This document shows positions 1 to 8,649 of a DNA stretch of 64,000 nucleotides, piece by piece. The stretch spans positions 2,480,001 to 2,544,000 of the forward strand of contig NZ_CP007212.1 in assembly GCF_001411805.1 (NCBI RefSeq). The letters are read 5' to 3'. Under the pieces are notes generated by a model. That model was not told the origin of the DNA, ran no database searches, and saw only the letters and a program-made list of their open reading frames with translations. A program made the translations under genes and the position numbers. Positions within the stretch are counted from its first letter, which is position 1. Every line of letters begins with the position of its first letter. This stretch comes from Burkholderia plantarii. Its GTDB lineage: Bacteria > Pseudomonadota > Gammaproteobacteria > Burkholderiales > Burkholderiaceae.

Positions 1-297
1 GATATGCGTTCCGGCTTCAATAGCCTGGCCGCGAAGGTGCAGACCGTGCTCGAGCGGGACCCGTTCAGCGGACACGTGTTTGTGTTCCGCGGCCGACGCG
101 GCGATCTGGTCAAGGTGCTGTGGTGGAGCGGTGACGGCATGTGTCTGCTGATGAAACGGCTTGAACGCGGCCGCTTTGTCTGGCCGCGTGCGGATGGGGG
201 CGTCGTCAGCTTGAGCCAGGCGCAGTTGTCCATGTTGCTGGAAGGCATCGACTGGCGGCAGCCGGTGCGCACGGCGGCGCCGACCTCAGCGTTGTAA
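1..297 (+). CDS. tnpB: IS66 family accessory protein TnpB, 5' end outside window
   Basis: This is the C-terminal ~98 residues of the IS66 Orf2/TnpB accessory protein, which is needed with TnpC for IS66 transposition; its biochemical role is not settled. The reading frame is open to the first base of the window, giving DMRSGFNSLA, and the family usually has about 15-20 residues before that point, so the gene is cut by the window edge and not by mutation. The VFVFRGRRGDLVKVLWW core and the following MKRLERGRF segment are typical of the family. It lies 29 bp upstream of tnpC on the same strand, the normal IS66 order. Confidence 0.9.
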   Translation, partial: DMRSGFNSLAAKVQTVLERDPFSGHVFVFRGRRGDLVKVLWWSGDGMCLLMKRLERGRFVWPRADGGVVSLSQAQLSMLLEGIDWRQPVRTAAPTSAL

Positions 298-326
298 ACC
301 CGCCCACCGGCGCGTAGACTGCGGGC

Positions 327-1889
327 ATGACGACGGCGAACGCGTACCCGGACGACATCGAAGCGCTCAAGGCTCTACTGCTCGAGCGCGATGCCCGCAT
401 CGGGCATCTGGAAGACGTGGTCGAATCGCACAAGGCGGCGACGGCAACCGACAAGGCGGAGATCGAGCGTCTCAAGCTGCTGATCGCAAAGCTGCGCCGC
501 ATGCAGTTCGGCCGCCGCTCGGAGAAACTGGACCGCCAGATCGAGCAGCTCGAGCTGCGTCTGGAAGAACTCGAGGCCGACGAAGGCGCTGCCCCCATCG
601 AGATTCCCAGGACGCCACGCACGGCACCGGAACAGGTACAACGCAAGCCGTTGCCGGATCACCTGCCGCGCGAGATCCAGATCCATTGGCCCGAATCACG
701 TGAAACCTGCACGGCGTGCGGTGCGCCGATGAAGCAGCTTGGCGAGGACGTCGCCGAACAACTCGAGTATGTGCCGGCGAGCTTCCGGGTCATCCGCCAT
801 GTGCGGCCGAAGCTGGCATGTTCATGCTGCGATCACATCGCCCAGGCTGCTGCGCCGAGCCGTCCCATCGAGCGAGGCATGGCTGGCCCGGGACTGCTGG
901 CTCACGTACTGGTCGCGAAGTTCGCGGATCACCTGCCGCTCTACCGGCAGTCGGTGATCTATGCGCGGGAAGGTGTCGAGCTGGATCGCTCGCTGCTGGC
1001 GAAGTGGGTTGGTCACACTGCGGCGCTGCTGCAACCGCTCGTCGACGCACTGCGTCGCCACGTCATGGCGGCGACGAAGCTCCATGCCGACGATACGCCA
1101 GTGCCGGTGCTTGCGCCAGGGAACGGCAAGACCAAAACCGGACGCCTGTGGGTGTATGTGCGTGACGATCGGGCGTCCAGCGACGCCGCTCCGCCGGCCG
1201 TCTGGTTTGCCTATACGCCGGACCGCAAGGGCATCCATCCGCAGCAGCATCTCGAATCGTTCAATGGCACGTTGCAGGCCGACGCCTACGGCGGCTACCA
1301 AGCGATTTACGAAACGGGACACGTTGCCGAAGCAGCATGCTGGGCCCACGCACGGCGGCAGTTCTACGAATTGCATGCGGCTCGCCCAAATGTATTGAAC
1401 ACCGAGGCGCTGGAACGTATCGGCGCGCTCTACAAGGTCGAAGAGCAGATCCGTGGCAAACCGCCCGATGAGCGGCGAGCGCACCGACAAACTCGCGCCA
1501 GGCCCTTGCTCGATCAACTCCATGCGTGGCTGAGCGCCACACTGGAGACGCTCTCGCGCAAATCCGACACGAGTCGGGCGATCCTCTACGCGTTGAACCG
1601 GTGGGAAGCGCTCACGCGCTACTGCGACGACGGGCATCTCGAAATCGATAACCTGCCGGTCGAGCGCGCGTTGCGCGGAGTGGCTATCGGGCGCCGAAAC
1701 TACCTGTTCGCCGGCGCGGACTCAGGTGGGGAGCGTGCTGCCGCGATCTACAGCCTGATCGGGACGGCCAAGCTCAACGGCATCGATCCCGAGGCGTATC
1801 TGCGCGTCGTGCTTGCGCGCATTGCAGACCATCCGATCAACCAGGTCGAAGGCCTGCTGCCCTGGAAAATGACCACCCCAGCATCGTAA
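327..1889 (+). CDS. tnpC: IS66 family transposase TnpC
   Basis: This is the DDE transposase of an IS66 element, 520 residues and full length for the family. In order it shows an N-terminal leucine-zipper-like coiled coil (about residues 10-90), a zinc-finger region with CTACGAP and a later CSCC pair (about 130-170), and a large catalytic domain. Candidate catalytic residues are the Asp pair in LHADDTPVPV, the Asp in LQADAYGGY and the Glu in DNLPVERALRG near the C-terminus. No stop or frameshift interrupts it, so it is probably intact. It follows tnpB closely and is followed by a pRiA4b ORF-3-like gene that may ride on the same element. Confidence 0.95.
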   Translation: MTTANAYPDDIEALKALLLERDARIGHLEDVVESHKAATATDKAEIERLKLLIAKLRRMQFGRRSEKLDRQIEQLELRLEELEADEGAAPIEIPRTPRTAPEQVQRKPLPDHLPREIQIHWPESRETCTACGAPMKQLGEDVAEQLEYVPASFRVIRHVRPKLACSCCDHIAQAAAPSRPIERGMAGPGLLAHVLVAKFADHLPLYRQSVIYAREGVELDRSLLAKWVGHTAALLQPLVDALRRHVMAATKLHADDTPVPVLAPGNGKTKTGRLWVYVRDDRASSDAAPPAVWFAYTPDRKGIHPQQHLESFNGTLQADAYGGYQAIYETGHVAEAACWAHARRQFYELHAARPNVLNTEALERIGALYKVEEQIRGKPPDERRAHRQTRARPLLDQLHAWLSATLETLSRKSDTSRAILYALNRWEALTRYCDDGHLEIDNLPVERALRGVAIGRRNYLFAGADSGGERAAAIYSLIGTAKLNGIDPEAYLRVVLARIADHPINQVEGLLPWKMTTPAS

Positions 1890-1928
1890 GGCGATAATGC
1901 CGCTGGCTTCCCGTTCCCCGGAGATCAG

Positions 1929-2525
1929 ATGGCGAAATCGTTCCAGCGCTTTACCCTGCACGTGCAGCTTCAACACATCGAGCCGCCCATCTGGCGTCGG
2001 ATCGAGGTCGAAGGAACCGAGTCACTGCGCAAGCTGCACCATATCCTGCAGGCGGCCTTCGGCTGGGAAGACTCCCACCTGCACGACTTCCTGGTCGACG
2101 GCATGACCTACGCCATGTTCGAGGTCGATGACGTGCTGGACTTCGCTGATCCGGGCACGACCGCCGATGACCGCAAGGTTCGACTGCAGAAGGTCCTGAA
2201 ACCTGGCTCACGCTTCCTCTACCGGTACGACTTCGGGGACGGGTGGGATCACGCCATCGTCGTTAAGAAAGTGGAAATCGTTGAAAGCGAACCGTGGGGC
2301 GCGGCCCAGGTCATCGATGGTGCTCGCGCGTGCCCGCCAGAAGATGTGGGCGGCCCGCCTGGCTACGACGCGTTCCTGAACACGCTATCTAACGATCCGA
2401 ATAGCGAAGAGGCAGAACATTACCGAAACTGGGTTGGCCCCGGCTTCGATGCCGATCGGTTCGATCTGCGTGCTGCCAATGCCACGCTGCTGCGCATGGC
2501 ATCCAATCGTTGGGGAAACCGGTAA
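1929..2525 (+). CDS. plasmid pRiA4b ORF-3 family protein
   Basis: This 198-residue protein belongs to the plasmid pRiA4b ORF-3 family (IS1096/TnpR-like passenger domain). The N-terminal pattern of LHVQLQHIEPPIWRRIEV, then FGWEDSHLHDF, then YDFGDGWDHAI is diagnostic. The family is common in and next to insertion sequences and has no established biochemical function. It begins 39 bp after tnpC on the same strand, which suggests an IS66 passenger gene, but I could not place the IS66 right inverted repeat, so it may simply be adjacent. The frame is intact. No membrane segment or signal peptide is seen. Confidence 0.85.
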   Translation: MAKSFQRFTLHVQLQHIEPPIWRRIEVEGTESLRKLHHILQAAFGWEDSHLHDFLVDGMTYAMFEVDDVLDFADPGTTADDRKVRLQKVLKPGSRFLYRYDFGDGWDHAIVVKKVEIVESEPWGAAQVIDGARACPPEDVGGPPGYDAFLNTLSNDPNSEEAEHYRNWVGPGFDADRFDLRAANATLLRMASNRWGNR

Positions 2526-2526
2526 C

Positions 2527-2688
2527 TCACGCCGTCAAGACGGTATCGGCCCCACGCTTACGAATGCCGCTCAGAACCGCACGGTCATCCACCGTACGAC
2601 ATCGGCCGCCTTTGGGCGATGGTGTGAAAACCGGGATGGGCGGTTCCAGCTCTGCCCACAACGCTTTGCTGATTTTGCGTCTCGTCAT
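2527..2688 (-). pseudogene. IS5-family transposase N-terminal fragment
   Basis: On the minus strand the first ~40 codons from an ATG at 2688 read MTRRKISKALWAELEP and then a PSPKGGR.RTVDDRAVL segment. This matches the N-terminal domain (DUF4096 type) of IS5-family transposases. After that the sequence departs from the family (RKRGADTVLTA) and stops, immediately beside the end of the pRiA4b-like gene. Only the N-terminal stub remains, with no catalytic DDE residues, so it cannot be active. It is probably a junction scar between two insertion sequences. Confidence 0.65.
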
Positions 2689-2718
2689 ACCGCGAGGATA
2701 TGGTGGTCGCGGCCTCAT

Positions 2719-3339
2719 GTCCAGGTTGCGTTAGCCGCTCTTAGTGCTCTGTGGTCCGCTGGCCGGCTTGATCAACCGTCTTCGAACGGCTGCTCTTGAG
2801 AGAACCGAAGGTCCGCTTCGGGTCGATCTGCGTCGGTCGCGCCTTGCAGGGCAGCGGCCGACCGCGTTCGGCCACCTGAAGACATTGGCCCACGCTTTCA
2901 CAAAGACGTGCGACGGTCGCCTCCGGCACGGACAGCCGACTTTCGCGCTCGGATCACGCAAGTCACGTCGTCCGCTGCAGCGGCATACTGTACTGGTGGG
3001 TCAGTTTTACACCCGCGCCAACAACTGGACACGCAAGCTGGTGCAGATGAGGCATCAGGTCAAGCTGATGCCGGGGGAACGCGTGAACGCCAACGAGGCG
3101 TACGCGCGCAATGCCGGCGCCAACGGCTACATCACGACGTTCGCGCCGGCCGATCCGTCGGCGGCGATCCGCAAGGCGCTAGCCACCTAAAGTCAGCCCG
3201 GCAGTGGTTACCGCCTCCAACTACCGCGATCCGAAGACGCGGGCGGCGCGGCCGGGCCGAGCGCGTCGCCCGCATGGATCAAGCCCGTCGAGAACCCAGA
3301 TCGCTTACTGATCAAGACATGGGCAATCCGTACTCCCCC
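2719..3339. other. scrambled region without an intact gene
   Basis: No convincing intact gene lies here. An open frame on the plus strand (2744-3190) mixes unrelated pieces. Around 3041-3094 it reads MRHQVKLMPGERV, which resembles the conserved N-terminal segment of IS110-family transposases. Directly after, around 3095-3190, it reads AGANGYITTF followed by AIRKAL, which resembles the last helix region of a response-regulator receiver domain. The combination looks like a recombination scar, not a protein. Confidence 0.4.
3041..3094 (+). pseudogene. possible IS110-family transposase fragment
   Basis: A short stretch encodes VQMRHQVKLMPGERVNAN. It resembles the GHxVkLmPxxxVkxfv segment near the N-terminus of IS110-family transposases. 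Nothing on either side continues the similarity. The match is short, so it is a weak call. Confidence 0.3.
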
Positions 3340-5031
3340 TCAAAACGACGCCCATTCGGATGACGCGGCACTTGGCTGGAGCGCGGGTGCGCTGGCCCGG
3401 ACGGGCATCGGTCGCGCCTTGGCCGGCGCCGTGGGAACGGCGGGCGAGGGCCTTGCCGGCGCGACGCTCGGCTGCGATTGGAAATCCAGTCGGAAAATGG
3501 ATACCGTTTCGCGCAGCGCGTTCGATTGCGATGCCATCGACTGCGCTGCGGCAGACGCCTCTTCAACCAACGCTGCGTTTTGCTGCGTGACCTCGTCCAT
3601 TTGCGTCACCGCGATATTCACCTGCTCGATGCCCGTGCGTTGCTCGACCGACGCCGCTGTGATTTCTCCCATGAGATCGGCCACGCGTTGCACCGATTGC
3701 ACCACCTCCTCCATCGTCCGGCCAGCCTCGTCGACGAGCCCCGACCCCACCTGGACCCGCTCCACCGAACTTTCGATCAGCGTCTTGATCTCCTTCGCGG
3801 CAGTGGCACTACGCTGGGCGAGCGTGCGAACCTCGCCCGCCACCACCGCGAAGCCGCGGCCTTGGTCCCCCGCCCGCGCGGCCTCCACCGCGGCGTTGAG
3901 CGCCAGGATATTCGTCTGGAACGCGATCCCTTCGATGACCGAAATGATCTCGCCGACCTTGGCCGAGCTGGCCGAGATTTCGCGCATGGTAGTGACCACG
4001 CGCCCGACCACGTCACCCCCGCGCCTGGCTACCTCGGAGGCGTTGGCCGCGAGACTGTTGCCCTGCTGCGCGCTCTCGGTATTCTGTTTGACCGTGGCCG
4101 TGAGCTGTTCCATGCTCGCGGCGGTCTCTTCGAGGGATGCCGCCTGCTCTTCGGTGCGTTGGCTCAAATCGCTATTGCCGGCCGCGATCTGCGCTGCGCC
4201 GGTGGCGATGCTGTCGCTGCCGGAGCGCACCCGGCCCACCACCTCGGCCAGGCGCTCGTTCATGCTTTTCAGCGCGCGCAGCAACTGGCTCGTCTCGTCC
4301 CTGCCGGCCACCTCGATCCGGGAGGTCAGGTCGCCACGCGCCACCGTTTCGGCGATGGTCACCGAGGTACGGATCGGCATTGTGATCGAGCGCGTGATGA
4401 AGTAGGCCACGACCAGGCTCATGCCGAGCGCGATGACGATCAGCACCGTGGTCAGCCAAATTGCGCTGCGATACGATTCGTCCGCTTCCGCGCTCGCTCG
4501 CGCCGCGCTTGCCGCGTTCAATGCAATATCCCGCTCCACGAGATCGGCGAACGTGGAAAACAGCCTGGAAGATTCACCGGCGGCCAGACGACGCGCGTCA
4601 TCGAAATGATCGACACTTTGCGAGAGCTGGTTCAGCCGTGCATCCACCTCGCTATAGGCCGCCCACGCGGTCTTGGTCTGAAGAAAAAGTTCGTTCTCCT
4701 CCTGTGAGGCAATAAAGCGCTCGTATTTCTTCATCGTCGCGTCCAGCTTGGCGGCAGCAGTTTCGTGCCGCGCCCAGTAGGATTCCCGATCTTTCTCGTC
4801 CAATGCCACCAGCCGGCTGGTCGACGAGCGGCGCACCGTGTTCGCGTAGGCACGAACGTCGCCGAGCGTCTGCACGCTCGGAAGCCAATTGGCGGCGAGA
4901 TCCGTGGTCTTGTCGTGGATCCGGGAGGCCTGAATCAGGGCAAGCGCTCCGACCATGCAGAGCAGGACAAGCGTGACGGCGAACGCGCAGGCGAGCCGCA
5001 CACCAATCTTCAGGTTATTCAGGACTTTCAT
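3340..5031 (-). CDS. methyl-accepting chemotaxis protein
   Basis: This is a 563-residue inner-membrane chemoreceptor that passes periplasmic ligand binding to the CheA/CheW array. Transmembrane helix 1 is at about 10-33, followed by a helical periplasmic domain of about 155 residues (four-helix-bundle type), transmembrane helix 2 at about 190-212, a HAMP domain, and a long cytoplasmic signalling coiled coil. The highly conserved hairpin tip contains [20 protein letters not shown]. The C-terminus is a Pro/Ala-rich linker ending in EWASF. That fits the xWxxF pentapeptide by which receptors tether CheR/CheB, so the receptor is probably subject to methylation adaptation. The ligand is unknown. 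It stands alone between insertion-sequence remnants, with no che genes nearby. Confidence 0.95.
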   Translation of the reverse strand: MKVLNNLKIGVRLACAFAVTLVLLCMVGALALIQASRIHDKTTDLAANWLPSVQTLGDVRAYANTVRRSSTSRLVALDEKDRESYWARHETAAAKLDATMKKYERFIASQEENELFLQTKTAWAAYSEVDARLNQLSQSVDHFDDARRLAAGESSRLFSTFADLVERDIALNAASAARASAEADESYRSAIWLTTVLIVIALGMSLVVAYFITRSITMPIRTSVTIAETVARGDLTSRIEVAGRDETSQLLRALKSMNERLAEVVGRVRSGSDSIATGAAQIAAGNSDLSQRTEEQAASLEETAASMEQLTATVKQNTESAQQGNSLAANASEVARRGGDVVGRVVTTMREISASSAKVGEIISVIEGIAFQTNILALNAAVEAARAGDQGRGFAVVAGEVRTLAQRSATAAKEIKTLIESSVERVQVGSGLVDEAGRTMEEVVQSVQRVADLMGEITAASVEQRTGIEQVNIAVTQMDEVTQQNAALVEEASAAAQSMASQSNALRETVSIFRLDFQSQPSVAPARPSPAVPTAPAKARPMPVRASAPALQPSAASSEWASF

Positions 5032-5221
5032 GGGCTACCTCCGCAGTGTCGCCATTTCCTTTGCTTACGGATGCTCCGGCGGAAAAATTGAGCGATGCCA
5101 TGAAATTTCACAATGCAGCGCCGGCACGACAGGCTGCCGATCGTGCCTTGGTGCCTTGCTGTTGCCGACCGGCAAGCGGCTCCGGGTGCGCCGTCGCTGC
5201 CCCCCCGTGAAGGGCGAATCG

Positions 5222-5805
5222 CGCGTACGTCGAATCTGGAAGGCCTTGAAGCTGAACACCCCGAGGCACCGCCCGCGCCGGCGTCGCTGCGGCAGCGATA
5301 TCCGCTTACCCGGTGCGATTCGGCCCAATTCGGTCTGGAGCCACGATTTCGTTCACGACCAATTGGCGGACGGCCGCGTCTTGAAGAGGCTGTGCGTGAT
5401 CAACGAATACACACGGGAATGCCTGGCGATCGAGGTCGGGGCGAGCCTGCGTTCGCAAGACGTGATGCTGATGCTGTCCAGGTCGATGCGACTCGATGGG
5501 AAGCCCATGTAGGTTCGATCCGGCAACGGCGCGGAATCCACCGCTGCTCGCGTCATGCGGTGGCTGCGCGACGCAAGCGTCGGCCCCGCGTTTATCGCAC
5601 CTGGCAGCCCTTGGAAGAACGGATCTGTCGAAAGCTTCAACGGCAAACTTCGCGACGAGTTACTGAACCGGGAATGGTTTCGCAGCCGGGCCGAGGCCAA
5701 GGTGCTGATAGAGCAATGGCGTCAGTTTTACAACCGAAAAGCGTCCGCACAGCGCGCATCGCTACCAACCTCCTGCCACGGTCCGTCAAGCCCGTCGGGA
5801 TTTCG
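5222..5805 (+). pseudogene. IS3-family transposase OrfB, C-terminal half, broken
   Basis: From about 5222 the plus strand encodes the rve integrase core of an IS3-family (IS2/IS407-like) OrfB. It runs from RIWKALKLNTP through WSHDFVHDQLADGR and INEYTRECLAIEV. An in-frame TAG at 5510-5512 interrupts it just before the VRSGNGAE motif. The same frame resumes with [21 protein letters not shown] frameshift after RQFYN (about 5730) moves the conserved [14 protein letters not shown] tail into another frame. The N-terminal half is absent here. It is dead, and the missing part resembles the piece at 8055-8515. Confidence 0.85.
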
Positions 5806-5858
5806 ATGACGTCGATAACCGACTCACTGCTTGAGTGGCTGCAAAATTCCGCCGCAGG

Positions 5859-6171
5859 TCAGCCGCACCGGCGTAATTCGTTGCCGACCCGAACCTGCCC
5901 GTGGGCGGGTTGCTCGATGGCATAGGCCAGAACGGCGGTTTCCGCGGCTTCGTCGACGCGATTCCCGCGATTCGGCTTGCGTCGATTGCTGTCGAACAGG
6001 GCATCCAGGCCGCCCTCGGCCACGGCATTCCGATAGCGGTAGAACGTGGCGCGCGACAGCCCCATCACCTGGCAGGCTTTCGACACGTTGCCCAGCTCGG
6101 TGGCCAGATTCAGCAGACCGAACTTGTGGCGGATGATGTTTTGGTTGAGACTACTCACGGAGTTACTCATT
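5859..6171 (-). pseudogene. IS481-family transposase N-terminal fragment
   Basis: From an ATG at 6171 the minus strand reads MSNSVSSLNQNIIRHKF and then LATELGNVSKACQVMGLSR. This is the helix-turn-helix N-terminus of an IS481-family transposase. It continues through RRKPN and IEQPAHGQVRVGNELRR and then stops at the edge of the IS3 remnant. The DDE catalytic region is missing. Only the DNA-binding domain of about 100 residues is left, so transposition activity is not expected. Confidence 0.75.
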
Positions 6172-6308
6172 GGCACTTGCACGCTGTTTTGATGAAGATT
6201 CGCACCTCTAACAAAACGGGCAACCCCACCTCTTGGCAAGGCCTTGCTGTCAGATCAAGTCTGAACTTCTGCACCTCATTGCTCTTGGTACGTGAGCCAA
6301 CCAATCCG

Positions 6309-6884
6309 TCATCCAGGAAGAAGGCCCGCTTTACGATAGTCCTCAACGAGCGAATCGTAGGCCGCAATATCAGAGCGCCCCCTCGCCATCAACTGCGCGC
6401 CAGAAATGGCGGCGTAAATGGCGCGCGCGCGACCTGTGCTTTCCTCAGGCTTCACCACGTCGGCGGCAACGAGCACTTTCGCCAGCCACCGGATGTTCAC
6501 ATCGGCGAACGTCTGAACCTCCTTCTTCACCATGTCCGGCAAGTCATCATATTCAGCGGCCATGAAGCTGCATAGACACATTCGATTGTCGTTCTGCAGC
6601 GCCGTCCGGAATGTATCAGGGTATCCGCGCAAGCAGAGAAGCGGGTCGCCCGTGGCAGACAGTCGTGCGTCGAGCATCGCGGCAAACTGCTCCGCGTAAC
6701 GCTTAGCCACTTCGGCGCCCAGCTCGGCCTTGGTCGGAAAATGATGGTAGATACTGGCGGCCTTGATGCCAACTTCCGCCGCGATTTCACGGAAGTTCAG
6801 CCCGCCGTAGCCGTGCGCCCCCGCGACTTTTGTCGCGGCCGCAAGAATATTCTCCCTTGAATTTGACCACCCTTCAGTTTTCAT
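6309..6884 (-). CDS. TetR/AcrR family transcriptional regulator
   Basis: This 191-residue one-component repressor has a TetR N-terminal DNA-binding domain at about 9-55, with the recognition-helix region REIAAEVGIKAASIYHHFPTK. A variable helical ligand-binding domain follows. It is transcribed divergently from the glutathione S-transferase gene at 7079. The intervening 194 bp hold two identical 18-bp palindromes and a sigma70-like promoter. This is the classic layout for a repressor controlling its divergent neighbour and itself. The inducer is unknown; an electrophilic compound detoxified by the GST is a reasonable guess. The short C-terminal domain ends KAGLLPG. Confidence 0.93.
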   Translation of the reverse strand: MKTEGWSNSRENILAAATKVAGAHGYGGLNFREIAAEVGIKAASIYHHFPTKAELGAEVAKRYAEQFAAMLDARLSATGDPLLCLRGYPDTFRTALQNDNRMCLCSFMAAEYDDLPDMVKKEVQTFADVNIRWLAKVLVAADVVKPEESTGRARAIYAAISGAQLMARGRSDIAAYDSLVEDYRKAGLLPG

Positions 6885-6912
6885 CGGCGCTAACCTCTTT
6901 TCGCAAAACGTG

Positions 6913-6941
6913 TTGACAGGCCCGATTCTATCTCATAAAGT
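6913..6941 (+). promoter_or_regulatory. predicted sigma70 promoter of the gst gene
   Basis: A perfect TTGACA lies at 6913-6918. After 17 bp comes TAAAGT at 6936-6941, a 4/6 match to the -10 consensus. It reads toward the glutathione S-transferase gene. The first operator palindrome starts at 6947, right at the expected transcription start, so repressor binding there would block initiation. Confidence 0.5.
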
Positions 6942-6946
6942 AGATC

Positions 6947-6964
6947 CTACCAAGTGGCAGGTAG
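6947..6964. promoter_or_regulatory. predicted TetR operator, copy 1
   Basis: The 18-bp imperfect palindrome CTACCAAGTGGCAGGTAG has CTACC/GGTAG arms. An identical copy lies at 7017-7034 and a variant at 7829-7846. It sits just downstream of the predicted -10 element between the divergent tetR and gst genes, where an autoregulating repressor would bind. Confidence 0.65.
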
Positions 6965-7016
6965 CCTTGGTGATGAGCATCAGGCAACGCGAGTTGCTTT
7001 TTTACACCACATCAAT

Positions 7017-7034
7017 CTACCAAGTGGCAGGTAG
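7017..7034. promoter_or_regulatory. predicted TetR operator, copy 2
   Basis: This is an exact repeat of the 18-bp palindrome at 6947-6964, 70 bp further on (start to start, close to seven helical turns). It lies 45 bp before the gst start codon. The exact repetition and regular spacing suggest cooperative repressor binding. Confidence 0.65.
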
Positions 7035-7078
7035 CATGCTTCGTAGAGATGAGTCATCTAAACCGCAGGAGTCGCATC

Positions 7079-7783
7079 ATGTCGTCCAAACTTCGAGTCT
7101 TCACCTCGCCCTCTGCTTTCCCCAACCCGCAGCGCCTTCGGCTCTTCATGTACGAGAAAGGCATCGCCGAGCACTTCAATGAGACGATTTACGATATGAC
7201 GCCAGTTGGCGAGCAGCGTGGCTGGCGGCACCTGAAGATGAATCCATGGGGCGAAACGCCGACGCTCGAGCTAGCCGATGGCAGCTTTATTTCGGAGACG
7301 GCCGCTGTGGTTCGCTATCTCGACCAGACTTTCCCGGGCCGGAAGATCATGGGCGAGACTCCGCTGGAGCAGGGTCTCGACAACATGTGGGACAACCGCA
7401 TCTGGGTTCACATCCTCTACAGAATCGTTACGGCCTTCCACGTGCTACATACCGGCCTCGGTTTCAAGCTTGAACTGACGAAGAACGAGGCTTGGGGTGA
7501 GCATTGCCGCAAGGAAGCACTTGCCCATGCAGCACTGGTCAACAAGCACCTCTCAGACGGGCGCGAATGGCTGCTCGGCGGTGACGAACCCACCTTCGCC
7601 GACATCACGCTAGCAACTGCAATCGCGTTCTCCAAGTTCCCGGTGAACGCCACCCCGCTTGACGAGCGTTTCGAGTTCCTGGACGCGTACTGGAAACGCT
7701 GGCAACAACGCTCGAGCTTCAAGGCTGCCTATGCCGACCGTCAAAGCGGCATTCCAGAGCTAGACAATCCCCAAAACCGCTAA
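7079..7783 (+). CDS. glutathione S-transferase family protein
   Basis: This 234-residue cytosolic glutathione S-transferase would conjugate glutathione to electrophiles. The N-terminal thioredoxin-like domain (about 1-85) contains the family patterns NPWGETPTLEL and SFISETAAVVRYL; the second includes the Glu-Ser pair that contacts glutathione. The C-terminal all-helical domain contains GDEPTFADITLATAI. I chose the ATG at 7079 because it follows an AGGAG ribosome-binding site and gives a normal N-terminus; a longer in-frame start exists at 7049. It is divergent from tetR and preceded by two copies of the operator palindrome. A truncated paralogue follows at 7892. Confidence 0.93.
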   Translation: MSSKLRVFTSPSAFPNPQRLRLFMYEKGIAEHFNETIYDMTPVGEQRGWRHLKMNPWGETPTLELADGSFISETAAVVRYLDQTFPGRKIMGETPLEQGLDNMWDNRIWVHILYRIVTAFHVLHTGLGFKLELTKNEAWGEHCRKEALAHAALVNKHLSDGREWLLGGDEPTFADITLATAIAFSKFPVNATPLDERFEFLDAYWKRWQQRSSFKAAYADRQSGIPELDNPQNR

Positions 7784-7828
7784 ACCGATTCCGCATCAGA
7801 TCAGGTCGCTTTTTTTTCCGCAGACAAT

Positions 7829-7846
7829 CTACCAAGTGATTGGTAG
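7829..7846. promoter_or_regulatory. predicted TetR operator, copy 3
   Basis: CTACCAAGTGATTGGTAG has perfect 7-bp arms CTACCAA/TTGGTAG around GTGA. It is a better palindrome than the two copies upstream of the intact gst. It lies 45 bp before the start of the truncated second gst, the same distance as copy 2 from its gene. This indicates that a whole operator-gene unit was duplicated. Confidence 0.65.
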
Positions 7847-7891
7847 CTTCTCTGCGGAGGCAGACATCCCCTTGATCTTGGGAGCCATGCC

Positions 7892-7996
7892 ATGTCATCC
7901 ACTTCTTCCAAGCTCCGAGTCTTCACTTCGTCGTCCGCATTCCACAATCCGCAGTGCTTGCGGCTCTTCATGTGCGAGAAAGGCATTGACCTGCCT
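7892..7996 (+). pseudogene. second glutathione S-transferase gene, truncated after ~35 codons
   Basis: From ATG 7892 the frame reads MSSTSSKLRVFTSSSAF and then CLRLFMCEKGIDLP. It is closely similar to the first ~35 residues of the intact GST (MSSKLRVFTSPSAF...LRLFMYEKGIA). After about 7996 the similarity ends, and the frame stops at 8015-8017, next to the IS3-family remnant. It is the broken 5' end of a paralogue that kept its own operator and ribosome-binding region. Confidence 0.75.
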
Positions 7997-8054
7997 GGCG
8001 ATGTCCGGACCAGTTGAGACTTGAGAGAATGGCTTCCGACGGAGAAAGGAAGTC

Positions 8055-8515
8055 ATGAAGAAGAGCCGGTTCACGGAAGAGCAAATGGTCACGATCCCGA
8101 GGGAGGCGGACAAGGCGCCGGTCGCCGAGGTGTCGAAGCGGCACGGGATCCTCGAGCAGACGATCTACAACCGGCGTCAGCATTTCAGCGGGATGGAGGC
8201 CGCCGATGTGAAGCGCCTGAAGCAGTCCGGGCAGGAAAACGCGCGACTGAAGAAGATGCCGGCCGAGCGTGATCTCGAACTGGATGTGATGAAGGAGACC
8301 AACGCAAAAAACGGTGGCGCGCCCGCTCGCCGTCAGCAGGTTGCCTACGCGAAAGCGCGTGGCCTGTCGGAACGGCGAGCGGGCGCGCTGATGTCGGTGG
8401 CGAGGTCGGCGCTGCGTGACGAGTCGAGGCTCGCCGGGCGCGATGCGCCGGTGCTGGCAGCGATGTGTATGCTGTCGGCGCAATATCCGCGCTACGGTTA
8501 CCGTCGGATCTTGCC
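8055..8515 (+). pseudogene. IS3-family transposase remnant: OrfA plus N-terminus of OrfB, fused and truncated
   Basis: The frame starts MKKSRFTEEQMVTIPREADK and continues through an HTH/leucine-zipper OrfA (DVKRLKQ...ENARLKK). Without an intervening stop it then runs into the OrfB N-terminus (ARRQQVAYAKARGLSERRA ... SAQYPRYGYRRI). In an active IS3 element the two frames are separate and joined by programmed frameshifting, so the fusion and several unusual residues show decay. Similarity ends near 8515, before the integrase core, which is missing here. The missing portion resembles the remnant at 5222-5805. Confidence 0.8.
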
Positions 8516-8649
8516 CTGTCCTTTGGTGGCTCGAGCGCGACTTCACGACGGGCGATCGAGGCTCGCGCTGGCCGCTCCGTTATCGGCATCCAGCGACGGC
8601 TCGTAAAGCCCCTGACGTGCTCGGCGCGAGTCGTGCGACCGCCCTCGCG

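Noticed and set aside
8516..8649. A possible coding tail (FGGSSATSRRAIEARAG...) between the IS3 remnant and the cupin gene.
   Set aside because: Short, no start and no recognisable family; most likely non-coding DNA at the IS edge.
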